From the NCBI GenBank assembly GCA_029532415.1, contig JAQOTA010000052.1:1798001-1862000 (forward strand): 64,000 bases of DNA, given 5' to 3'. Position numbers and translations under genes: made by a program. Below the pieces are notes generated by a model. It was given only the letters and a program-made list of their open reading frames with translations, was not told the DNA's origin and ran no database searches. The DNA is from Marasmius tenuissimus. Its lineage: Eukaryota > Basidiomycota > Agaricomycetes > Agaricales > Marasmiaceae. How positions within the stretch are numbered: position 1 is the stretch's first letter; the number at the start of each line of letters is the position of its first letter. Shown here piece after piece: positions 47,283 through 59,300 of the stretch.

Positions 47283-49243
47283 ATGTCAGTACAGGGTATG
47301 TCCTCCTCGTCTCTCTCCTTGTTGTTTCCAGTCACGTTGGTCTTCAGCTGACCCTGTGTTTGCACTCACCTCTTGTGGTGCCCAGGGGAATACCCTATCC
47401 GAAATCTATGATGGGCTTGTGGAGGGAGATCTGGTAGAAACATTGGTATGTATTGCCAAGATCTTGCTGTCTAGTTTTCACTTCTCATGGAGCAGTCGTA
47501 GGATCCTTTGAACGTTTTGCTCCCTCTACTGACAAGTAAGGATGAAGCAGCCTGGAAAATTCTTCAAATCATCGCAGACAAGTGTAATGCACGCGAAACT
47601 ATTCTCGCTGCGGCTGAATCGCTGGAGAATTTGCACCGGTCGTCCTTGAATGAGAGCGATATAGAAGAGGAAGGTGAAGAATTAGCCCTACCAGACCAAA
47701 CTCTGCGCTTGATGAACTTGTACTGCGGTTGGTGGCTTGCTTTTGGGCTGAATACAGCTGTTCATATCTCTCCCAGCCGTGGTACCGCGCGTTCCAATCC
47801 GGAAGAAAGGACCTGCATCGATCGTCCAAGGATTTGTGGCGGAGCTTTCCAGTGTCGTTTCTAATCTCAGCGACGGCATCTCTGGGGAGGATGGCCGAAG
47901 AATCTTGGCCAGTGGACATGAGCTATCCACGTCCATTTCTTGCTGGGCCAAGGCAAAAGAAGGAATATCGATCGAAGAAATCAAGTCACTTCATGTTTGT
48001 AGCCTTCATTCCTTGTCTTCAAATAGCATTTTCACACCGAAACTCCCTGGCAGGACATACTGTGCAACTTCATTGAATCTCTCGTGGACTCGCTGGCACA
48101 TTGTATCAACGCGTCACTTGCAATGAGGTCCTTCATCGAGGTCTTTCCTCGCCTGGGATCTTTACATGCCTCTGAAAATGACAACAGGTGGAAAGAGGGT
48201 ACAGTAATCATCTCCAACATGAATGTAAGCCTCTATTGAGCCAGATCAAGACTGTCGCTCACGCTCGTGTAGGCGTCGTATATCGAAATGAGGGGTGGTG
48301 ACTACCGAACTCGACCTCCTCAAATAAGCAAAGCCTCCTTCATACTCTTTGCATACTGGCAGTTTGCCACTCGCGACCAGCCAATGTCTAATCCACCTTC
48401 GTATTTGTCCCACTTTCTTCCAGTTTTGCTGTCATCGATACAGACCAATACGATCATCGATGAAACTCTTTCATTTCTCCTTCTTTCCCTCCGTCAAGCC
48501 AGCCATCTATCTCCGGAGATCATCATACCTCTTAGCACGATGCTGCCACCCTTTTGCAGCGCTCATCCAGATCCTTCCATACGACACTATGCCTTCCGTG
48601 CATTCTCGCTCCTTCTAGACCGCACAGAACCACCGTTGAGGATGCAAATTTTGCAAGACTTGACCTCTGACAAAGAAGCCCCACAAATGCGCGTCGCGGC
48701 CGTAGGACTAGTTAAAGATAGCCTCATCGCCGCACTTGGTAGCACGTCGAATGTTTTAGCGTCCCCCATGTTTCTGAAGACATTCGGGAACATCCTCTTT
48801 ACCCCGGACCCACCGAGCTTTTTCAGCGAACCAAAAACCAAGATGACTGAGGAGGAACAGAACGAATTGGTCAGATTGACAGAGTGTCTGGGCCTCTTGT
48901 ATGTTTTGATGGTTCGGGACGTAGGGAACAAGGTATGGTTCGGTACCGTTTCCGAACGGGTATTAGTCTGAAATCCTTTCTTACTCAGACCGGCATTCGG
49001 GACAAGGATAATCTGGCTAACGTGGAGCGTACACTCCTGAAACCGATGAGCGACGCAATACCGACGTGGATTGAACAGGCCGCTGCCGCCGACGACGGTT
49101 AGAAATCATTTACACGTCCCACAGCATGTGCAGGCGCTAATTCGACTATAGGTCATCCAGATTCCATCATCCCGTTAATGTCGATACAGCTCAACCTAGA
49201 GAGGGTGTACGAAGTGCTAGACCGCCTGAAAGGACCGCTTTAA
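47283..49243 (+). CDS. Glomulin/Yap1-binding-protein-like helical repeat protein
   Basis: Eight exons join in frame to 528 residues: 47283-47295, 47348-47445, 47502-47727, 47777-47994, 48054-48224, 48273-48932, 48989-49097 and 49152-49243. The first exon is only 13 nt (MSVQ), chosen because its phase gives MSVQADPVFALTSCGAQGNTLSEIYDG. The protein is all helical repeats: NVLLPLLTSKDEAAWKILQIIA, SHFLPVLLSSIQTNTIIDETLSF, PSIRHYAFRAFSLLLDRT, MRVAAVGLVKDSLIAAL. The block LTECLGLLYVLMVRDVGNKTGIRDKDN matches the pattern I associate with fungal glomulin/Ybp1-Ybp2 proteins, which bind Yap1 or kinetochores in yeast. Family is likely, the precise role uncertain. Confidence 0.7.
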
Positions 49244-49675
49244 GGGCCGCGATTTTGAGGGTTTAGACGTGTATATTGACACATACATGGCCCGACGGAT
49301 TGCGACATAGGCCGGCTTACAGAGGACTACATACGATACTATTACGATTGAGGGGTGGGTTGTAATATACAAACACACAAAGCCGTGTTACCGTGCAAAT
49401 TAAGTTACTAGCTGAGGGGGAAATCGTTCCCATGCCAATCAAACAAAAAAACAACAAAATGAATGTCACCCAGATCAACCGATGGCAGAACCACAGGAGA
49501 TCAGGGCACCAAGGTCGTACTCCTGCGCTTTTTGCGATAGACCACATCTGGGGTAGGCAAAAAAAATGGAGCACCGTATGGCTGTGTCCGACGACGATTA
49601 GGTCCAGAATCTTTATTGCTCGAATTTGTTTCTTTTTCTTTTTTCTCCTTTTTTTCTTTTCTCGAAGGGCATAAC
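49244..49675. other. Convergent 3' intergenic region with pyrimidine tract
   Basis: About 430 bp between convergent stops. At 49628-49664 a T-rich, C-interrupted run (A/G-rich on the minus strand) marks the 3' UTR side of the minus-strand gene. Nothing else is supported. Confidence 0.4.
49628..49664. repeat. Low-complexity pyrimidine tract
   Basis: A run made almost only of T with scattered C, interrupted by no purine, lies just downstream of the minus-strand stop at 49676. It is simple sequence with no further structure and could influence 3' end formation. Confidence 0.6.
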
Positions 49676-50485
49676 TTATCGGTTACTACAAAGGCAAGTG
49701 AGCGAGTTATGACAGAATGCAATGTTACGGACCGCACTTATTGATTCAAACGATGAGACCGTGCTACTTCGTCTGAGGAAAGAGGACGTCGGCTTCTCCC
49801 CGTGTATACATCGTGTCAGTCCTTTGAACCGTGTGAAGGAAGGGGTAAGAGGGGTGGCGGGTTGGCGGGGCAGTGTTGCGGGCTCCTCGACGGGAACAAC
49901 CACGGCTTCGTCAGCGGTGGGCTTCATCTCGAGTGAGCTCCTCGACGGAGTTGTCGACACGGTCAAGATACTTGACGATTCCGAATTTGCGTCATCAAGT
50001 ATGTCCTCATCGAGAATCAGGTCGGGAATTGACTCGCTGCCGGACGAGCTGAGGCGTTGAACATGGGGGCGTAGGGGAATGACTTCGTGATGCCGGGGTC
50101 GATATTCGACTGTATGAGGCTTCACACCGAGGAGGCTCAATAGAGTCCCTACGACGCTCTGAACCGAAGAGATTAGCCACATCCACGATGAACCAATTAG
50201 TAAAGTTCTCACCAAAGTCAAGCCTCCAGAAGCGAGAACTAAACTTGCCAGTGTAATGAGGATGCTGTGGGCCGACTCCATGAGATCGAGTGCCATGTAC
50301 GATTGCACTGAGCAATGCACATAGGCCGGTGGATACTGACGCGGGATGAGAATTCCGTGGACCAAGACCTGGGCGGCCTCGCAGTTCTTGTACTCACTCA
50401 GAAACTGCACAGCTCCTACACGTCTCCTCGTGTCCAACGGTCCCGGAGATGCAGGGGAGTTTAAAACTGCCTCAAGGTGTAGCAA
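49676..50485 (-). CDS. Uncharacterised protein with hydrophobic segments; start not resolved
   Basis: A frame open from an upstream stop near 50520 encodes PLDTRRRVGAVQFLSEYKNCEAAQVLVHG, then MALDLMESAHSILITLASLVLASGGL, a membrane-type stretch, and a Ser/Pro-rich disordered tail ending at 49676-49678. No ATG precedes the protein-like N-terminal part in frame, so either an upstream exon is missing or translation begins at MALDL. Inside the hydrophobic part lies a 54-nt segment (50159-50212) with GTGAGA donor, branch-like CTAAT and TTCAG acceptor, in phase 0 and free of stops. It can be an intron or be retained, changing the membrane segment. No family is recognised. Confidence 0.55.
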   Translation of the reverse strand: MLHLEAVLNSPASPGPLDTRRRVGAVQFLSEYKNCEAAQVLVHGILIPRQYPPAYVHCSVQSYMALDLMESAHSILITLASLVLASGGLTLVRTLLIGSSWMWLISSVQSVVGTLLSLLGVKPHTVEYRPRHHEVIPLRPHVQRLSSSGSESIPDLILDEDILDDANSESSSILTVSTTPSRSSLEMKPTADEAVVVPVEEPATLPRQPATPLTPSFTRFKGLTRCIHGEKPTSSFLRRSSTVSSFESISAVRNIAFCHNSLTCLCSNR

Positions 50486-50538
50486 GGTATGGGCGCAAGT
50501 TGGAAGGTGTTACGGACGGGAGATAAATTGCTTATAAG

Positions 50539-51563
50539 TGGACCGACTCGCCGACCTAAGTATAATGCCTCTTTGCTAAGGTAACATTTCAGGGATAGGT
50601 TGCCGATTACGCGTACGTACGAGGGTCAGAGTAAGCCTGGGTCGGGATGTTGTATAATCGGGACGAGCCGCCAAACGGCTTTCAGCTTGATAGAGTTGCA
50701 GCGGTCCCGCTTTTCTCGGGTGATTTTCATATCCGCTCGTTAACTGGGACGCGGAAATATGATCGATATTGACTTGTACATGATTGAAAACCTGGATCCA
50801 TCTTCTCGAGAGAGGTGCAAGTGAGAAAGATCGTCATCTTGGTAGACTGCACTGTGTACAAAGCCTATAATCCTTGCTGTCGCGCACGCTGTTAGGGGCT
50901 TTGATGCCCGTTGCCAGATTTGATAACGTGTGCAAGGGTCGGTGCACCCGCGCCTAGACTCGGAAGCAAAGGTATTTGAATGCGACAAAGGCACTGGAGT
51001 GTATGTTCAAGTCGATGTTGAAAGGCTCAAGCCAAACCTCGAGGAGCACTAAGACGAAAGAGTCGAGGACCAGGCAGAGGTGTCGTTCCGCTCTAGTCAC
51101 GGATGTGTGAGTATCGTAACTTCAGTTGAGGAGGCGCAGAGTAGTCATGAACGCAATTATGCATACGATTACCCTGTTTTCTCGGGCTAGCTGTTTTGCA
51201 TTTTACACCTGGTAAGTACGTCGAAAAAGAGGCATAACAAAGCAGCAAAGAGCAATCCATGGGCCCCACAGACCTTTGCGGATCGACGGCCGTGGAGAGG
51301 AATGGAGGCGAAGACGAGGATAGACTGAGATTTGCGTTGAAGGCTGCCAAGGTGGTAAGTAGTTGACATGAACACTCCATCAAGCTGGCAGGCAGCGGTC
51401 AGCGCTGAAGCGCTGACCCTATGATCGGACCGGGGACTGTGGCAGCAAGCAAGCGCTCATAGGCGTCAATGGCACGTGAATCGATTTTTTTTTCTCGAGC
51501 AAGTGTCCTTGCACGCGTTTGTACTCAACCACAGATCGACAAGCTACTACATCGAGGACGACC
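50539..51563. other. Intergenic region upstream of SYO1
   Basis: About 1 kb separates the minus-strand unknown gene from SYO1, so it should contain both promoters. Short open stretches on the minus strand (50740-50994, 51093-51383) have no family features. No RNA gene, repeat or transposon trace was seen. Confidence 0.4.
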
Positions 51564-54178
51564 ATGGGCAAATCACAGAAGAAGAAAGCGATGCGTCGGC
51601 ACAATCCAATGCGTGTCCCAGACTCGCACCTGCCGAAGGGCCTCGCCGCCGCATCAGAATCTTCCAAAAAAACTGAAGCAATTCTTCCGATTATCCAGAA
51701 GGTGCGTGGTCGATTCTCTGACATCCGTAAACGCATTCTTATACAAATATGTATTCGTATAAGCTAGATGAATAGTGCCGATGCCGCAGAAAGGAAATGG
51801 GCTTGCGTCGCGGTCTCCAATCTAATTCAAAACGACTCGTCTACGAGACGGCTGCTGCAGGGCAAGAATGTTGTCGGAGAGCTGATTACACGGCTAACAG
51901 ATAGTGAAGAGGAGGTTGTGATGGAGGCTATGGGCTCCCTCAGGTACGAGTACAGGTCTTCGCTTATCGACTGTCGCAACTAATCCGAATATGTTCAGAA
52001 ATCTATGCATAGACGGGGGATACGATATTTGCGCAGAAATGTACAACAAGAATATTCTGACTCCCCTCAAGACATTTGTGCCCAAGGTAAAATATCTCTG
52101 GATCGCTTTTGAGAAGGTGATTTTTATCCCCGCTCAAGATCTCGCAAGTCCTCTCGCAATACCTGGAGAATCCGAAGGACGCATCGGAAAACGCGAAGAA
52201 ACTCGCGTACGAATTCGCCGAGAATGTCATAACAGTGTTCTGGTGTCTCTCGTGAGTCTGCCGGGTCCCTATCTGCCTTCATTTCCCCATTACTATTGAC
52301 CAGGGAAACCAACAACAAAGCGCTGAATGCAATAAACGATATCGATCTGGTCCCATTCTTAATGTCCTTCCTCGGTGCTCGGGACAAACTATCCCTTACT
52401 CCAGTCATGGCGGCTGGTAAGCGAGTTACGCATCTCAGTTGCTCAATCCTCACGTCTCCGGCTAGCACAATGCCTGTACGTCCTATCGGACGACAACTAT
52501 CCTACAATATCGAGCTTGAGGTCGGACGCAAGCTACATCACCTGCCTACTTACAATCGCGAAAGAGTCTTCACCGACCGCAAATGGAAAAGAAAAGGACG
52601 GGAGTGAATACAAGATAGTCTCTCTGCGGACTCTCGTCTCGGGTGAGTTGTGACTTGTAATCCGCAAGTCACAGAATCTTTGCTCAACGAATAGGGTGTA
52701 GGAATACTACGCAACATATCTCCCCTCCCGCCGACCATTCCCGATTCCACCATTGACATCGACCGAGAAATTGTTCTGCCACTTCTCCAGCCTGTCATAA
52801 CGTCTGTTTCTCTTCCTGATGTTGCCACTACTGCCCAACAGTTAGTCGACCGCATAGTAAGGAGAGCAGTCCCCTTCACCCCACCTCATGGCTCATCAAC
52901 TTTTGTCTCTAGGCAGCGGAGCCGCTCTCAGTCGAAAAGTTGTCGTTAAAACACGCTCCCAAATCTGACCATAAGTCAAGCCACGAAGTCGAACTCGAGC
53001 AACTGGAAGGAAAACTGCGTTCGATACAGCTAGCATTGGAAATCTTGACCGGGGTGTGCGCTACTCTTCCAGATCCCTCGGTAGATGTGCCCGTTCAAGA
53101 GGAAGAGGAGGAAGATGGGGATGGTGACGATGATATGGAAGGTGGGGAGGCAGACGAAGCTGGAGAGGATGCAGTGGGTAAGTGAACTCTCCTTCTCAAA
53201 GCAGGATATAAATTGACGGGTTCGACAGAGATGGATGTTGAAATGAACGGGAATAAAGAAGATTCAACCCAGCCTGAACAGCCCTCTTTCCTCCCATCCC
53301 TCGTTCCATCCCTTTTACACCTCACATACCCAACGTCTCTATCGTATCCCCCGTTAGCAGCCCCATCACCTCACCCACCTACAACGTCTGTACTGAGCGC
53401 GATCCATGTCGCCGCCATGGAATGTCTCAACAACATCTTCCTTTCCTTGGCAACCTACCCGTCAGCTTCAGTGCAAGCTGACAAGGAGGGTGGCCGCAAG
53501 GTCTGGAATGACATATGGTCCGTTCTGGGTGCGGTCGGTACCGAGTCGGGTTTGGGACAAGAAAAACGTCAAGAGTTGTGGGAGGTAACCGCCGGTGTTT
53601 TGTGGGGAGTCGGTATCGTCTACAAGGGTCATTTGGTACGTTCACCAAATTTCCTCATCGAGCTCGATTTGACCTAGGAGCCTACAGACCGCGACCGAGG
53701 AACAAATACAGCTACTCATGAACCTATGTTCTTCGACATCAGACGAGCGATTGAAGGTGAAGTGTATTGGCACCTTGGAGTGCCTAGCACAACATCCGGA
53801 GTCGATAACGGTCAACAAGGTAATATCGTTTCTTCGATTGCCAGCGCTCAGCGTGTTGACCCTTTCCAGGTAATCTCGGACTATCTAATATCTCTCCTAC
53901 CAACTCTATCGTCACCGTCGGTCGTTGGCACCGAGCCACTCATTCAAGTTGTGTCCGCCTTGATCGACATATACTCAGACGAAACACTTCCGTATGACGT
54001 GAACTTCCGTCAGGGCGGAATCCTACAAAAGTTGGTCTCAAGTGTTGACGGAGTAAAGAAAGCCATACGTGGAATCGACAAGCGAAGAGAGGGAAGTCGA
54101 GATCTGAGAAGGAGAGGCGATGAAGTACGGGAGAATCTGGTCGCATTTATCCAATATAGACGAAGCCTCCGTCTGTGA
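51564..54178 (+). CDS. SYO1: Syo1/HEATR3-type ribosomal protein import chaperone
   Basis: Syo1 binds Rpl5 and Rpl11 together and links them to Kap104 for nuclear import. The start MGKSQKKKAMRRHNPMRVPD carries the basic, nuclear-import type N-terminus of the family. ARM/HEAT repeats follow: RKWACVAVSNLIQNDSSTRRLL, EVVMEAMGSLRNLCIDGGYDICAEMY, AQCLYVLSDDNYPTI. An acidic loop (EEEEEDGDGDDDMEGGEADEAGEDA, about 53098-53175) is characteristic of Syo1. The C-terminal repeats include EEQIQLLMNLCSSTSDERLKVKCIGTLECLAQHPESI, reached with the acceptor just before ACCGCGACC (about 53689). The end is IRGIDKRREGSRDLRRRGDEVRENLVAFIQYRRSLRL. Complete. Confidence 0.9.
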
Positions 54179-54294
54179 GCTGGACAAGTATGTTTTGCCT
54201 TCTTTTTGCAACATTTACAACATGGATGTAGTAAATCCGTGGCACCTATATAAAAGAGTGAGTAGCTAATCCAGGCACAAGCCACGGAAGGGGG

Positions 54295-54307
54295 AAAAAA
54301 GGAAAAA
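54295..54307 (-). terminator. RNA polymerase III terminator of tRNA-Phe
   Basis: On the minus strand, TTTTT (54303-54307) then CC then TTTTTT (54295-54300) begin about 22 nt beyond the tRNA 3' end. Runs of T on the sense strand end Pol III transcription. Confidence 0.75.
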
Positions 54308-54328
54308 GGTCTACGATAACACTTCATG

Positions 54329-54408
54329 TGGGGGTACCGCGGATCGAACGCGGGACCTTCAGAAAGCGAACCTTCAGTCTGCTGCTCTCCCAGCTGAGCT
54401 ATACCCCC
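54329..54408 (-). tRNA. tRNA-Phe (GAA) with a short intron
   Basis: On the minus strand the cloverleaf is complete. The acceptor arm is GGGGGTA pairing with TACCCCC, with discriminator A. The D arm is GCTC...GAGC, and the anticodon loop reads C-T-G-A-A-G with anticodon GAA. The T arm is CCGCG-TTCGATC-CGCGG. About 7 nt (GTTCGCT) lie after position 37, the normal place for a eukaryotic tRNA intron. The anticodon stem GCAGA/TCTGA has one G-A mismatch at its outer pair. Internal A and B boxes for Pol III are present. It sits between SYO1 and the dehydrogenase gene. Confidence 0.9.
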
Positions 54409-54578
54409 TTGACATTCGAGTCAGGCATTGCCAATATAGCCCCCACTAACGACGACCAATAATTCATTAATCAACATTGCACATGCAACAAAAATCTTTA
54501 TACACAGTTGAGAAATACACTTCCACTACCGTTTCCAATGACCCGGCTGGTTCTAGGATCGTTGATGTTCAACGTCGG

Positions 54579-56136
54579 TCAGTCCTCCGGTTCGGGTCGT
54601 GGCTCGAAGTTATGCTTTTGTTCATGAGTCCTCTTGACACTGGGCGGGACTGGTACTAAACCTACCTTCTTGCTATCAAAAGGATCCAACCCCGCCGCAA
54701 CCCGAGGCCCGGCGACCATGCTGCTCCAATCCAACGTTTCAAAGGCAGGTTTACCCTCCTGCTGCTTTGCGGTGTTGATCGCCCTTGCGGTTATCAAATG
54801 TTGGTGGGCAACGTCGATTAGAGGCATGGGTGCGTTGAGCTCCGCAGTAAGGCGGCGGATATGACTGAGGAGATTAAGAAACCTTTTCAACGACGACTTA
54901 CAAATCTATAAAAAAAACCTTACGATGCATCCTTGATACCACCGTTGATAGCAAAACCAACAGTGCCGTCGAAATCATCCTGCGATATTCTCTGAGAATA
55001 ACGAACAGTACTTCGGAGAGTTCAGTTTCGGGACCCAGCCAACGAAGGCCTGAACCATACTGACCCAGGTGCTGGGAGGATTTCTGGAACCTACGTGAGG
55101 CGGGTATCATTGGTGACTCTGACTATGACGCGACGTACCTTGAACCAAGTTGTGGATCAATTCGGAGTTGATACCAGCCTTCTCTCCCAAGGTGTATGCT
55201 TCAGAGAGCACCTCGAGCGTTCCAAGTATCATCGAATTTCCGATCAACTTGAAGGTCGGGCCTGCAGAAACCGTAAGGGCACGATCGAAGTGAGACACGA
55301 ATATATTGACCTTTTTCGAGGTTTTCACCCAAATCGATTGCCTTTCTTCCTATCGCGGGAACGAGAAGATAAGCAGCTTCCTTTTTCGAGCGATATTCTC
55401 CGCCCAAGATCTACGGTCCCTTCGTCAGTGATGGTGCCGTGGGGTTGAATACGTTACCGACAATAAGAAGTTGCGCCTGTTCGGCCACAGCAGGGGTCCC
55501 AAAGACGGGGCAAGTAAGAAGGTTTGTATGAGGAATACCGGAAATTAGTGTGTCCAGTTCACCTTGTCGAAAAGTATTGGTTTTAGCAAAAGGAAGAATA
55601 TCTCAGTCCTCACCTGCGAGAGTCGGGAAAATCTACAGACATAAATTCAGTCGTGCTGTTAGTGCGTCGAGAGATAGGAGACCACGCACCGTGCTGGACT
55701 CGATGAAAATCTTATGTTTTGAGGGCGGGTGTTGCTTGATACCATCCGGTAAACTCATCAATCATCACATATTGGTGACGAGACTGCGTACTTTGAGAGC
55801 CTGAGCGAAAATCTCGTAGGTACTCTTCACGATAGCGTCGTTGGCCAGGCAGCAAATGATGATATCGCATTCTACGGCGACCTGCTCAAGGGACTGAGCG
55901 ATCTGAACTCGATCCTCTCCGACCTCTTTCGCAAGTTTCTCTGCCTTCTCTTTACTACGATTCCAGACCATTAGAGGGGGGTTCGGTGTCGCTGCAGCTT
56001 GAGGGCGGCGCGTCGCGAGATTCCTAGCCATGAAATAACCCATAGCACCGAGTCCGACGAATCCAACTTGAGATGCGTGGGCTCCAGGTGTTGCCGGGCG
56101 TGAGTAGGGGACGTCGGCTTGCAGCAGTGAGGACAT
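54579..56136 (-). CDS. 3-hydroxyisobutyrate dehydrogenase family oxidoreductase
   Basis: The family oxidises beta-hydroxyacids with NAD(P), as in valine breakdown. MSSLLQADVPYSRP starts at 56134-56136; the next block, QVGFVGLGAMGYFMARNLA, is the Rossmann GxGxxG motif. It is followed by MVWNRSKEKAEKLAKE, DIIICCLANDAIV and the substrate region FIESSTIFPTLAGELD. The Lys-containing domain appears as PTFKLIGNSMILGTLEVLSEAYTLGEKAGI. Exon joins are many and short. One join near 55455 is not clean: GT-AG splicing at GTCG|GTAACG gives the wrong phase for GGEYRSKKEAAYLLVP. A donor three bases upstream restores it. The C-terminus (NFEPRPEPED) ends at 54579. The physiological substrate is not determined. 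Confidence 0.85.
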
Positions 56137-56389
56137 GGTGGTTCGAGAGAAAGTTCGACTAATGTGCTGACAGTGACATTTCAAGTGACGCGCTGAACTT
56201 GAAGGTCCTCTAGCGAATCACGTGCTGGTTACTACCTGGCTCATTGCCTGAAAGTGACCCACGCAGCTTCCATCGCAGTTCCTCCCTCCCTCCTTCCCAA
56301 TTCCTCATTCGGGATTTGTGAGCATTCGTACTGGATCGCTGCCCATAATTTAAAAGTAAAATCGTGAAAGTGGCAGCAGCGACCAGACA

Positions 56390-59300
56390 ATGCAAGGCTT
56401 TCCCGTCTACCAGCAGAATCAGAACAAGGGCACCCTGGCACCAGGCCAAACCATCTCTGTCAACAAATACACCGTTCAAGTCGAGAGATATCTATCCCAA
56501 GGTAACTTTATCTACACTACAATCATACTAGACTCTAATCTTCATCAGGTGGATTTGCCCATGTCTATCTCGTGCGGACGGCTACGCCAGTTTATGGCAC
56601 AACACATCATGTCCTGAAGAGAATTGCTGTTAACAACGAAGCTATGTTGACGGATGTGAAGAAGGAAGTTGATATTATGGTATGGGTTGACTGACTGTGC
56701 TATGTTGTCTCATTGACCCTCACTCCAGAGATTGCTGAAAGGCCATCCCAACATCGTTCATCTAATTGATGCTGCTTGGCATAGGATGTCAAACGGATTA
56801 TATGAAGTCTTTATATTAATGGAATTCTGCCCAGGTGCGTTACAGTGCAGTCTATACCTAGCATTTCACTCACTTTCTTCTAGGGGGCGGCATTATCGAC
56901 ATGATGAACAGAAGGCTTCGCGAACGTTTAACTGAAGCTGAAATTTTGCAAATCTTTGTCGATGTCTGTGAAGGCGTTGCGTATATGCATAACTCACGAC
57001 CACCACTACTGCACCGCGATCTCAAGGTTGAGAATATCCTCCAGGCATCTCCTACCTCTTTCAAACTGTGCGACTTCGGGTCTGCGACAACGGTTGCCAC
57101 CCGTCTACCTCAATCAGCTCAAGAATTCAGAGCCCTCGAGGACGATCTGAATCGCCACACCACCATGCAGTATCGTGCTCCAGAAATGATCGATGTACAT
57201 ATGCGGCGACCCGTCGATGAGAAGAGTGACGTTTGGGCGTTGGGCGTCCTCTTGTACAAGCTTTGCTACTATACTACTCCCTTCGAGGAGCACGGTCCCC
57301 TTGCCATTCTCAATGTGCAGTACAAGACTCCTCCTTATCCAGTGTACTCATCACATATGCGAGATTTGATAAGTGAGTACTGACCTCGTCACTTGGTTGC
57401 GTTATTCATAACTTACGGGACACGTCAGGCTCTATGCTTCGCGAACATGGTAACCAGCGGCCCAACGTCTTTGAACTTCTCAATCAAGTTCACCGGCTCC
57501 GAGGGACCAAGTCCCAGTTCCAGTACAACATCCCCGCTCCCAAGCCTCTTTCTCCCCGCCAAAGTACATTCAAGGCATCCCCTGCGCAGAACAATCCAGC
57601 TAGTAGTACAATATCGTATCGTCAGGCACCGACGGTGGCATCCAACATTAGTCCCAAGGTACCTTCACCGGTTCCATCTCCGGGGAAGAACGCAGGTGTG
57701 CAAGCCAGAGACAAGGTTTTGGAGGCCATCGCTCCTATGAGAAGAGGACGCCCCGCTACCTCTAAGGAGCCAACTTCATCCCGAGCGGCGAGCCCCGAGA
57801 AGGGTAAAAATTGGTTGGACGATGAGGAGAAGGCCTGGCAAACAGTATCAAAGAATGCTCCAAGTACTGTCGTGAATCTCGATGACGCTTTTTCGGTTTC
57901 TGCGCCTGGATCTGGCGCGAAGAAATCCGGCCAGAAAGGTTTCGGGGATGATTTCGGTCAACAACTATGGAACGCACCAGATCCCAACACACAACCTGCT
58001 CCGTCGTCATCTAATATACCCTCGCACCCGCCATTGAAATCCACAATACAGCGATTTGGTTCCCTTTCGCGTGCGGGCACGCGGGCTATACCCACTGCTC
58101 AGAAGGAGAAGGATGCCTTCGACGGTCTAGGGTTTGGGTCTTCAGAGCAGAAGCCTGCCCCGACGCTCGCAGAAGCCAGGAAGTTGAGGACAGGTTTGGC
58201 TGCTCCAACATCTGCTGTGTCGCCGAGTGCGAGTGGTAAATACAGTCAACCGACGCGGCCTTCGTTGTCCACGAATCCTTCTTACAACTCCTCCTCTCCA
58301 TCTCAATCGCTCATTCCCCCTCCTTTAAAGCCATCCGGTTCTGGATCATCATGGAGCTCTCAGCCACCTTCGCGTCCATTATCAACAAATCCGAATCAGG
58401 GAACGGAGACATCCGCAGAGACTAGATTCCCCTCGCTGGAGGAACTTGACGCGTCATTCGCCCCGAAATCGAGCAAGCGCAGTTCAGTTTCAGTCAAACC
58501 TGGTCTCCACTCTTCGAGTCAACCACAGCTAGGCCAACCTCCACAGTCGATATACAGTCCCGACAACAGCAAAACGGGCGGTGGAAACTCCCGAGTCCCA
58601 TTTCCCGAGCCTCCGAAATCGACTCCTATGCGTGGTACATACAGTACACCAGGTGCCGAAGCAAGCAAAATTTCTCCGGCGCCGAGCAGTGCCACCTCTA
58701 CTACGACGGCTGGACGACAACCATCCCTTATTCGCAGGCATCGCAGTTCCGTCACTATAAAGCACGGCTCGCAAGCCGACTCGGCTTCACCCTCAAGTTC
58801 CTACTTGAAATCGTCTACGAAAGAGTCATCGGCTGCGCAAGAGAAAGTGCCTGCAGCCAAACCCCAGCAGACAGACTGGTTGACCGGCGATGATGACTCC
58901 CTAGGCACGTCATCGACGTCGATGCCAGCACGCCGCACTTCTCCTGCACCGGGTCCCGTACCAGTGGTCCGTGATTCCCCTAGCAAGCGGGCGTCCTTCA
59001 TTGAGAAGAGTGCCATTCCGATACAAGAGGCCCTCGTAGCGACGCACGAACGCATTCCTTCGCCCCCTCCTAAGGATCGCGCGAGTGCAATAGCAGCTAC
59101 GTATTCAACAATGCCGGATTCCCCTTCCTCACGAGCCCATCGAATATTCCCCGAGCTGGAGACAACGATGGAACCCGCACAGTCAAGCGAGTGGCGACGG
59201 CATGCACCTCCAAGCCCGAGCCCTCGTCGTAATCGCAAGCAGACGGTGGAATCTGTTTCGAGTGCAGATGAAGAGGGACCTGAGGAAGCCGGCCGCTACG

